This document shows, piece by piece, positions 24,425 to 31,362 of a DNA stretch of 64,000 nucleotides. A model generated the notes under the pieces. The model did no database searches. It was not told the origin of the DNA and worked only from the letters and a program-made list of their open reading frames with translations. The stretch is from Candidatus Obscuribacterales bacterium. Lineage in GTDB: Bacteria > Cyanobacteriota > Vampirovibrionia > Obscuribacterales > Obscuribacteraceae. The translations under genes were made by a program, and so were the position numbers. Position 1 is the first letter of the stretch; each line of letters begins with the position of its first letter. Location of the stretch: assembly GCA_019747875.1 (NCBI GenBank), contig JAIEQI010000089.1, forward strand, positions 1-64,000, in the 5' to 3' direction.

Positions 24425-25269
24425 GTGCTGATCTGCATCTGCACACTCATCACTCAGACGGAAACTGGACGACGGAAGAGCTCATAAATCGGGCATGTGA
24501 GCTCGGTTTAGAGACCATAGCGATTACAGATCATGACACTACCGCTGCCCTGGCAGAAGGTCACAGTTATGCAGAAGGCAAACTGAGACTGATCGATGGT
24601 ATAGAGTTTAATACCACTATCAAACGAGCTAATGGCAAAACGAAGGACGTTCATATTTTAGGTTACTTCATTAATAAGGATGATGTCGCGATCAAAGAAA
24701 TGATACAGAGACAGCAATTCGCCCGAAGGAAACAGGTGGAAGATACAGTCGCTATTTTCAACGGCAAAGGATATGAGTTGACTTTCGATGATGTCGCACG
24801 GCAAGCCGGCAAGGGATCTATTGGTCGCCCACATATTTGCAAAGCCATGATGGCGGCTGGAATAGTTAACGACGCATCAAAAGCATACCGAATGCTTATG
24901 AACTATGACTCGGAGTTTCGGGTCGAACGCGAATCGATATCTCCGCATGATGCTATTGCTGCGATAAGCCACGCCGGTGGAATTTCTTCCCTGGCGCATC
25001 CTGGAAAAGATAAAGAGATTGAACCCCTTGTTGCTGAACTAGCATCAAACGGTCTAAATGCTATTGAAGCTTTCCACAGAAGCCATACTCTTTCCATGGT
25101 CAAAAAATACCAGAAGCTTGCCCGCAAGCTAGATCTTTTGATTACAGGAGGGTCCGACTGTCATGGGCCTTTTGAAGGTTTTCCAGGATCAATTGGAACG
25201 ATTCGCCTGACACCAGATATAGTGCGAGCGCTGGAATCGTTTATTTCAAAAAATTGCTGCGCGGTTTGA
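24421..25269 (+). CDS. PHP-domain phosphoesterase (RNase AM/TrpH type)
   Basis: A 282-aa metal-dependent phosphatase. The PHP motifs are DLHLHTHHSDG (metal ligands), AITDHDT, the insertion around GRPHICKAM, SLAHPGK and ITGGSDCHG near the C-terminus. The family includes 5'-3' RNA exonuclease RNase AM and the 3',5'-nucleoside bisphosphate phosphatases. It is coupled to the ymdB-like gene by an ATGA overlap, so a linked job in RNA or nucleotide turnover is a fair inference. Length and motif order are typical. Confidence 0.92.
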   Translation: MSADLHLHTHHSDGNWTTEELINRACELGLETIAITDHDTTAALAEGHSYAEGKLRLIDGIEFNTTIKRANGKTKDVHILGYFINKDDVAIKEMIQRQQFARRKQVEDTVAIFNGKGYELTFDDVARQAGKGSIGRPHICKAMMAAGIVNDASKAYRMLMNYDSEFRVERESISPHDAIAAISHAGGISSLAHPGKDKEIEPLVAELASNGLNAIEAFHRSHTLSMVKKYQKLARKLDLLITGGSDCHGPFEGFPGSIGTIRLTPDIVRALESFISKNCCAV

Positions 25270-25276
25270 TTCCCGT

Positions 25277-25321
25277 GTGAGTTCAACGTGAGTTCGCGCG
25301 TGAGTTCTACGTGAGTTTAAT
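25277..25321. repeat. Four tandem GTGAGTT units of 11-12 bp
   Basis: GTGAGTTCAAC, GTGAGTTCGCGC, GTGAGTTCTAC and GTGAGTTTAAT follow one another at 25277-25321, just past the PHP stop. The kept core is GTGAGTT, repeated about once per helical turn, which would put the sites on one face of the DNA. The array is too short and too regular in its spacing to be a CRISPR. Confidence 0.7.
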
Positions 25322-25528
25322 GCCAGAAGAATGGCTTGTAATCAGGGACTTCGACACTTGACATTATGCGATTTCGCAATTACTATGTTCATGCTTCGGT
25401 TCGTTTCCTGAAGTAATCGATCAAATTACTAAAAGAATAATTGAACTTGATGGCCGTTCGGCGGCTCATTTGCACACACTGTTTACCTGAGGGTTAACAG
25501 CGATCCCTTCTGTTCGGAGATAGTAAAG

Positions 25529-26965
25529 ATGGCAGAAAACGACAACGACGTCATTGATAGAAGCAGTGAATCGAGAGATTCCTCGCCTGCAGGTAGCGAC
25601 TCACTCAGAAGCGAAGCTGCAAACGATCCACAATCAAACTCTCGCATTGAGGAAATGCAATCATCGCGCGGAAGTCTGCCCAGTGAATTCAACAACAATC
25701 TCAGCCTGACTGACAGCAATGGCGGTGACACTCGCAGTTCGGCTCCACAAGCAGCTGACGGCTCACCAAATAGAACGCCGAACGAAGGTCCAGATAGACC
25801 GCAACCCACATTCAAGGATGGTCATGGGGAAGAAAAAGGACAGCAACTAACTCCGAACGAAGGTCCGGACAGACAGAAACCAACTTTAAAAGACGGAGGA
25901 GCAGAAAGCCCAGACAAACCCAAGGATGAGCAAGAGTCACTAAAAGATAAACCCAATCCAACACCACCGGACTCACAAGATGCGTCTTCGTTCTCCCATG
26001 GTCCTAACGAACAAAAGCAAGAACTAGACAATAGAAATAACGATAGGAATACAGATAAACGAAGGCCTGTTGAAGACGGTCCGCAAGGACCGGGTACAGG
26101 AGATCCAGGACAATACAACGGAGACCCAGTTCCGCCTGACGAAGGGCAGGAAGAAGAACGATATCCACCCAGCGGCGAACAACAAAATGACGGCATAGCT
26201 TGGACACCCCCCAAGGACGATCCTCGGGACAAGGAAGTGAAGCCACCAGTTGATCGTATTCCGAATGGAGAACCACCCAACGGCGACCAACATAAAGACG
26301 GAATAGCTTGGACACCACCCAAGGATGATCCCCGAGACAAGGAAGGAAAGCCAGCCGGCAACGAATACGATGAGCCAAGTTCAAAGGACAGCATCTGGAA
26401 TCCGCCTCCAGCGGATCGTAGACCAACAGAAGGACAACCAGTCGGCCGTGACGCTGAGCCAAGCGGACCCTCTGGCCCTGTCTTGCGCCCTGGTACGCCT
26501 GATGCGCCAACGGAAGGATTGCCAGTTGGCGGTGACTCCAAACCCGGTGATTCCTCTGACTCCGTTTGGCGCCCTCCTTCTCCTGATGCGCCAACGGAAG
26601 GACAGCCATCTGGCGGTGACTCCAAACCCGAGTTAACAGACGGAGACTTTCTATGGCGCCCACAGCCAACTAAAACAGAGCCTACGATAGGCATAAATGT
26701 AGGAGGTTACCCAACACCGAGAGATTCCAACGGTTCAACAGATCCAAGCAGGCCTCCGCATCAACCAGAATCAACTGAAGGAGCATCAAAACCCTCCGAA
26801 GACTACGAAGCACAAAAGTACAACCATCTAGACACAAGAAACAAGAATGAACGGGTAGAAACACAAAGAGATCGCGCCAATCCACCCGACGACAATCATG
26901 GGAAACAAATCAATCCGCGCAGAATTCCTGATGATGTGGTCTACTTCAACAAACCAAAGAGGTAG
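25529..26965 (+). CDS. Large disordered Pro/Asp/Gly-rich repeat protein
   Basis: A 478-aa very hydrophilic protein with no membrane segment and no signal peptide. Three repeat types can be seen: NEGPDR-PTxKDG units (about residues 85-130), two copies of DGIAWTPPKDDPRDKE (about 220-275), and about four units of some 30 aa with a WRPP...DAPTEGLPVGGDSKPG core (about 288-400). The whole looks intrinsically disordered. GGAGA about 8 nt before ATG 25529 supports the start. Function unknown; the regularity of Trp in the repeats suggests binding to a partner, not a random linker. Low-complexity tails elsewhere in the window show a similar taste for Ser/Asp/Lys/Pro. Confidence 0.7.
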   Translation: MAENDNDVIDRSSESRDSSPAGSDSLRSEAANDPQSNSRIEEMQSSRGSLPSEFNNNLSLTDSNGGDTRSSAPQAADGSPNRTPNEGPDRPQPTFKDGHGEEKGQQLTPNEGPDRQKPTLKDGGAESPDKPKDEQESLKDKPNPTPPDSQDASSFSHGPNEQKQELDNRNNDRNTDKRRPVEDGPQGPGTGDPGQYNGDPVPPDEGQEEERYPPSGEQQNDGIAWTPPKDDPRDKEVKPPVDRIPNGEPPNGDQHKDGIAWTPPKDDPRDKEGKPAGNEYDEPSSKDSIWNPPPADRRPTEGQPVGRDAEPSGPSGPVLRPGTPDAPTEGLPVGGDSKPGDSSDSVWRPPSPDAPTEGQPSGGDSKPELTDGDFLWRPQPTKTEPTIGINVGGYPTPRDSNGSTDPSRPPHQPESTEGASKPSEDYEAQKYNHLDTRNKNERVETQRDRANPPDDNHGKQINPRRIPDDVVYFNKPKR

Positions 26966-27093
26966 CAGTGCATCGCTCCCAGAAGGGGGGATCGTTAATT
27001 GACTGAACTGCGCTCAATACAGGAACATATGGATGGAGCGGCGCATTGCGTCGCTTCTACCTATTGTAGACTTGGTTTAGTCTCACTAGGGGG

Positions 27094-27107
27094 ATCTTCG
27101 TGAAGAT
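27094..27107. other. Short perfect palindrome between convergent genes
   Basis: ATCTTC-GT-GAAGAT lies in the 163-bp space between the converging disordered-protein and thioredoxin-like genes. The stem is short and lacks a T run, so a terminator role is only possible. Nothing else is seen in this spacer. Confidence 0.3.
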
Positions 27108-27128
27108 AGGATCCGTAGCAATGGAGAC

Positions 27129-27587
27129 TTACTGCAAGCACTTCTCTAACTGCGCAGCAATTCCATCCGATTCACCCAGGTGAGTCCAAAAAGTGCGACC
27201 TTGCTTGTCGATCACAACTTGCTGCGGAATATATCCCTGGTAGTAAGCTTTGATCAATTGCTTGGTATCAGCACCACTTGGGTGATCAACATCAACGATG
27301 ATAAATTTGATTTGGTCTTTGTACTTCTTGTACAAATCAACAATTCGACGCGATTGCCGATTGGAATTTAGATCGCCGGAGGCAGCAAAGAAAATCAAGT
27401 TGATTTTTCCCGATTCGATTTTCATGTCATCCAGATGATCCGCTAATATCGGAAAACCTTTGTCGAGATCGTGTACAAATGAAATACCTGGCCGCAAACG
27501 CAAATTGTCGGCTCCGAAGCAAGTTTGCAATACAAAGCATTGCACCAGGAGACTGACCGCTAGCGACCTATTCAAAAGGCGATACAT
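27129..27587 (-). CDS. Secreted thioredoxin-fold protein without a CXXC motif
   Basis: A 152-aa exported protein with a signal peptide (RSLAVSLLVQCFVLQTCFGA, cleavage after CFGA). The rest fits a thioredoxin-like fold: INLIFFAASGD where the active-site loop would be, IKFIIVDVDHP for strand 3, and GYIPQQVVIDKQGRTFW with the cis-Pro-type turn. The CXXC redox pair is missing, so it is probably not an oxidoreductase. The gene begins one base after the stop of the upstream small gene (TGATATG), so they are co-translated. Role unknown, perhaps a binding or chaperone domain in the periplasm. Confidence 0.75.
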   Translation of the reverse strand: MYRLLNRSLAVSLLVQCFVLQTCFGADNLRLRPGISFVHDLDKGFPILADHLDDMKIESGKINLIFFAASGDLNSNRQSRRIVDLYKKYKDQIKFIIVDVDHPSGADTKQLIKAYYQGYIPQQVVIDKQGRTFWTHLGESDGIAAQLEKCLQ

Positions 27588-27588
27588 A

Positions 27589-27948
27589 TCATTCCTGTGG
27601 AGACGACTTCTTCACAAAATCACTTGCTTTAACGCAGTGCACCCAACGCGACCATTTTTGTTGCTCATAACTCATAGCATACTCGTACAAGGAATTAAGG
27701 AGCCGAGCGCCACTCTTGGATAGGGGCTGAAATGTGTAGCGCGTACCGGTGCTCTCATCTAAATAGCCTTCTGATTCCGGTGTGGAGGTATCGTAGCGCT
27801 CCAAGCTGATCTCATGCCTAATGACTCTGTCTACATTATTTTGTGCCGGAAAGGTAAGTCGTTCCCAGAGCCACCGCAATAGAATCGAGTGAGCCGGTAA
27901 ATTCGGATCAGCCGCTTGCAAGTATTTGGCGAAAGCCTCGAGAATCAC
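27589..27948 (-). CDS. Hypothetical protein, 119 aa
   Basis: A small soluble protein with no signal peptide. The sequence (FAKYLQAADPNLPAHSILLRWLWERLTF, then YEYAMSYEQQKWSRWVHCVKASDF) looks folded and mainly helical but matches no family I know. The start is GTG 27948, with AGG about 10 nt upstream. It is the first gene of a two-gene unit with the thioredoxin-like protein, which begins one base after its stop. The close coupling suggests the two act together. Confidence 0.6.
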   Translation of the reverse strand: MILEAFAKYLQAADPNLPAHSILLRWLWERLTFPAQNNVDRVIRHEISLERYDTSTPESEGYLDESTGTRYTFQPLSKSGARLLNSLYEYAMSYEQQKWSRWVHCVKASDFVKKSSPQE

Positions 27949-28188
27949 TTCAGAACTACCTGTATTGTTTCTGCTGAATCTGGCAGACAGAGGGACCGTA
28001 TCAGATTAAAAAGCGCTTAGTCCAGCCTTCTTCAAGCTTAAGGCATGGATCCCGATCCAGGCAATATACCGACAGCTAAAGCCTCTTGATTAGTGACGGC
28101 TCTGCATCTAATAGATATTTAAACTAAACAATCTATGGCAGCCACGTCTGGGGCGGTACCGGGCATATAGTAAAATGTTAGGCAAGGT
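27949..28188. other. Spacer between divergent genes, no gene seen
   Basis: The left part of the 454-bp gap shows no open frame with a start site. TAAAAT at about 28171-28176 could be a -10 box for the leader that follows, but no matching -35 is clear. Confidence 0.4.
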
Positions 28189-28402
28189 TTCTGGGACTTC
28201 AGAGCTTCGGCTCCAACCAGAGAAGTGGCTCAGAGGATGCAATTTCTCAACGGCATGTGAAGTGGAGAGCTGATTTCAGCAGGACCTCCTCGAAATTAAG
28301 AGAGAAGTTTTTACTTCAATTTACGCATAAGCGAAGGGTAAGACGGGCGACAGCCCAGGCAACCTTCGAAGCGTTAAATCTTCCGGGGCGCAATCGTCCG
28401 GA
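28189..28402 (+). promoter_or_regulatory. Multi-hairpin 5' leader before the radical SAM gene
   Basis: Four or five consecutive stems can be drawn. TTCTGG/CCAGAG encloses GAGC-TTCG-GCTC (28189-28222). GGAG/CTCC encloses GCTG-ATTT-CAGC (28264-28289). GAAGT-TTTT-ACTTC lies at 28304-28317. A three-tier stem follows: ACGC/GCGT, CGAAGG/CCTTCG and GGGC-GACA-GCCC (28323-28374). TTCCGG/CCGGAA (28381-28403) reaches the start codon. GCTC at 228-231 can also pair with GAGC at 202-205, giving an alternative fold. This looks like a regulatory leader. It does not match the cobalamin, SAM, FMN or T-box consensus I know, so its signal is unknown. Confidence 0.45.
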
Positions 28403-31252
28403 ATGATGAGACAAGTACCGTCAGGAAAGATTTGTGGGAGCAAGACCATAAACCACTCAGTTGAGACTCTGCCAGGCACTAATGCCAAGGCAGATAGCAA
28501 GCTAGCGCTTAATCCGGAGCAGTTGAGTCAAGTACTCAATAACGATTTGCTTCTCCGCGTCAATCGTCCCGGGCAATATCTCGGGAACGAATGGCGAGCC
28601 TCGCGAAAAAAATTCGAAGAGGCCTATGTTCATCTTTGCCTTGTTTTCCCAGATTTATATGAACTTGGAATGTCCAATTTTGGACAGCGCATTCTTTATC
28701 AGATAATCAACTTGTCCGAAGGTCTCATGTGCGATCGCAGTTACGCACCGGCTTTTGACATGCAGGATCTGATCAAGGAAAGAGGAATAGCTCACTGGGC
28801 TTGGGAAAGTAGAATGCCGCTGAAGAGCTTTGAGCTGCTCGGTTTCTCTTTGCAATACGAACTCACTTACACAAACGTACTAAACATCTTGGAATTGGCT
28901 GATATTCCTTTGATGGCTAATGAACGTGACACACTATTTCCATTGATTTTCGGTGGCGGTCCGTCTTCAGTAAATCCGGAACCGCTGGCTAATTTTATGG
29001 ACTTTTATATTATCGGAGACGGCGAACAAGCCCTCATCGACATAATGGAATCAGTCAATTCTTTCAAGCGCGAGCTGGGTATTGCGGACAACGATTTTGC
29101 ATTCAAAGGAACGAGGGAAGACCGTGCACGCCTCCTCAGACAACTCGCGACAGTCAGCGGAGTGTATGTCCCGAGCCTGTACAAGCAAGTAGAAAACACG
29201 CATCCTGTCAAACCAATTGAAGAAGGAATCAGGGAGCGAGTTCTTCGGCAAACGATGCCTCTAACCGATAGCAATCAACCGACAGCCGGTCTTGTTCCTT
29301 ATTTGTCTTTGGTTCATGACCGCCAGGTATTAGAAGTTCGCCGAGGTTGCGACCGCGGCTGCCGCTTCTGCCAACCGGGCTACACTTTCCTGCCGGTGCG
29401 TGAGCGTTCGGCAGAAGATCTAGTGCGCTTGAGCAAGGAAGCAATCGCAAAGAGCGGCTACGAAGAATATTCGATGTTGTCACTTTGCGTAAGCGATTAC
29501 ACAAGCTTGCATGAATCTGTTCGTGCGCTGAACCGAGTGCACTCAGGACAACGGACATCGATGTCATTCCCATCGCAACGCGCCGACAGGATGAATTTGG
29601 ACATTGCCGAGGAATTGAAGGCGGTGCGCAAGTCGGGAATTACACTTGCGCCCGAAGCAGGAACAGAACGCCTTCGTGCTGTGATTAACAAAGGTTTGAA
29701 TCACGATCAAATAATAAGCGCTATTGAATCGGCATACATATCCGGGTGGTCCTCAGTCAAACTCTATTACATGATTGGTTTGCCGACAGAGCGAGATGAA
29801 GACCTGGACGGTATCATCAACACTTTGAAAGAAGCAAGCGCAGTCTGCCGGAAGATAAGGCAAAGCAATCCCGAGAAGTACAAACGCGGTATTGAATTCA
29901 CATGCACGATTTCAAACTTTGTTCCAAAGCCTTTCACGCCATTCCAGTGGTTTGGTCAAGATAAGCCGGAAGAATTCAAACGCAAGCAAGAGTATTTGCG
30001 CACGCGCTTGAGAGAATCAGGAATGCGCAATGTCACGTTGAATTGCACGGAGCCGCACATAAGCATGCTCGAGGCAGTTATATCTCGCGGTGATCGAAGC
30101 ACCGGCGATCTTATTTTGAACGTATTCAAGCGAGGGTGCATCTTCGATGCGTGGGACGAGCACTTCAAACCCGAAGTATGGAAAGAAGAGGCAGAAAAGT
30201 TAGGGCAATCATTGCTGGAACAAGCATGCGCTGATCGTCCGGTCGGTTCAAAGCAACCTTGGGATGTTGTTCACGTCGGGCTAGTTGATTGGTGGCTCGT
30301 CAAAGAATGGGAAAAGGCGATCGCGGTAAAGGAAACTGCTCCCTGTACCGAAAACACTTGTCACGCATGCGGAGTCTGCACTGAGCTTGATACTGTTCAC
30401 CAATTGGCAGCTCCCAAAATTGAAGTAATGAAAAAGAATCCCTTCGTAAAAGAACTGGCTGCACACGTCGACAGCGCTGATGATGTGCACCCTTCATTGT
30501 TCTTTGAAAAGGCACCGGAGCAACCGAATAATACTGCAGTTTCAAGAATCAGACTCGAATTCACAAAGAAGGCTGACTTCCGTTTCATTTCGCATTTGGA
30601 TCTGCAACACCTGATCATCAGGGCAGCAAGAAGAGCTCAGCTACCTCTGGCTTACACGGAAGGTTTCAACCCAAGCCCCAAAATTTCTATCGCACAGTCA
30701 TTGCCGATGTTTGCCGAAGGCGAAGCCGAACTAGCAGACATCGAGTTTTGCGAAAACTGCGATCCACAAACAGTCAAAGAAAAGCTCAATTTGGAATTGC
30801 CGGAAGATATTCAGATATCAAAAGCAAAATCCGCAATTGTTGCTGCCCCGTCGCTGCCAACTTACGTTGGACGAGCAACATATAAAACAATACTTCGTCC
30901 CGGGTCAGACCCGATCGATGAAGCACACTTGAAAGCAAAGATTTTAGAACTGCTTGCTTTGGACGAAATTATTATCGAACAACAAGTAGCAGAGAAACCG
31001 GGCAAGCGCAAAGGCCGGCATAAGACGGACACTGCGCAAGTCAAAGTGAAAAATATCAGACCACACATCTTTAACCTGGCAGTGTCGAACAGTGAGCCAC
31101 TCACGATCGAATTCTGCATAGCGCACGGATCGAAAATGCATATAAAGCCAACGGATGTCCTGACGCTTCTATCTGCAGACTCGAACTGGCACATCATTCG
31201 CACCGGACTCCTTACCGAGGATGGACGCGAAATTTTTGAAGCGAGCACATAG
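28403..31252 (+). CDS. B12-binding-like radical SAM protein fused to DUF2344
   Basis: A 949-aa fusion. The N-terminal part is a TIGR03960-family radical SAM protein: NRPGQYLGNEW, FPDLYELGMSNFGQRILY and IFGGGPSSVNPEPLANFMD are typical. The radical SAM cluster motif is RRGCDRGCRFCQPG (Cys-x3-Cys-x2-Cys), at about residues 313-327. Extra cysteines near residue 650 (CTENTCHACGVC) may bind a second cluster. The C-terminal part (about 710-945) is DUF2344 (TIGR03936), with TKKADFRFISHLDLQHL. The pair is often next to RNase E/G genes, as here, which suggests a role linked to RNA or ribosome work, but the reaction is not known. ATG 28403 has no strong ribosome-binding site and sits in a hairpin arm; ATG 28406 is possible. 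Confidence 0.9.
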   Translation: MMRQVPSGKICGSKTINHSVETLPGTNAKADSKLALNPEQLSQVLNNDLLLRVNRPGQYLGNEWRASRKKFEEAYVHLCLVFPDLYELGMSNFGQRILYQIINLSEGLMCDRSYAPAFDMQDLIKERGIAHWAWESRMPLKSFELLGFSLQYELTYTNVLNILELADIPLMANERDTLFPLIFGGGPSSVNPEPLANFMDFYIIGDGEQALIDIMESVNSFKRELGIADNDFAFKGTREDRARLLRQLATVSGVYVPSLYKQVENTHPVKPIEEGIRERVLRQTMPLTDSNQPTAGLVPYLSLVHDRQVLEVRRGCDRGCRFCQPGYTFLPVRERSAEDLVRLSKEAIAKSGYEEYSMLSLCVSDYTSLHESVRALNRVHSGQRTSMSFPSQRADRMNLDIAEELKAVRKSGITLAPEAGTERLRAVINKGLNHDQIISAIESAYISGWSSVKLYYMIGLPTERDEDLDGIINTLKEASAVCRKIRQSNPEKYKRGIEFTCTISNFVPKPFTPFQWFGQDKPEEFKRKQEYLRTRLRESGMRNVTLNCTEPHISMLEAVISRGDRSTGDLILNVFKRGCIFDAWDEHFKPEVWKEEAEKLGQSLLEQACADRPVGSKQPWDVVHVGLVDWWLVKEWEKAIAVKETAPCTENTCHACGVCTELDTVHQLAAPKIEVMKKNPFVKELAAHVDSADDVHPSLFFEKAPEQPNNTAVSRIRLEFTKKADFRFISHLDLQHLIIRAARRAQLPLAYTEGFNPSPKISIAQSLPMFAEGEAELADIEFCENCDPQTVKEKLNLELPEDIQISKAKSAIVAAPSLPTYVGRATYKTILRPGSDPIDEAHLKAKILELLALDEIIIEQQVAEKPGKRKGRHKTDTAQVKVKNIRPHIFNLAVSNSEPLTIEFCIAHGSKMHIKPTDVLTLLSADSNWHIIRTGLLTEDGREIFEAST

Positions 31253-31302
31253 AAGAGCATGCTTAAAACAAACAAGTTCAAAAAAAGTACGAAATTGAGG
31301 AA

Positions 31303-31320
31303 CGCGGGCAAGAGCCTGCG
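31303..31320 (+). other. GC-rich hairpin in the leader of the RNase E/G gene
   Basis: CGCGGGC-AAGA-GCCTGCG makes a 7-bp stem (one G-T pair) about 40 nt before the RNase E/G start. RNase E messages are known to be self-regulated through 5' leader structure in other bacteria; a similar role here is only a guess. Confidence 0.35.
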
Positions 31321-31362
31321 CAGCCTGATTCTCGCCTATTAAGGAGCACCAACGGTATTGCT

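Noticed and set aside
25277-25321. CRISPR array
   Set aside because: Units of 11-12 bp with no spacers and no cas genes in the window.
25822-26694. 290-codon minus-strand frame opposite the disordered protein
   Set aside because: Repeat-rich shadow of the plus-strand gene, which has a good ribosome-binding site.
28189-28402. Cobalamin riboswitch before the B12-binding-like radical SAM gene
   Set aside because: The B12-box and the rest of the cobalamin riboswitch core were not found; the leader is structured but different.
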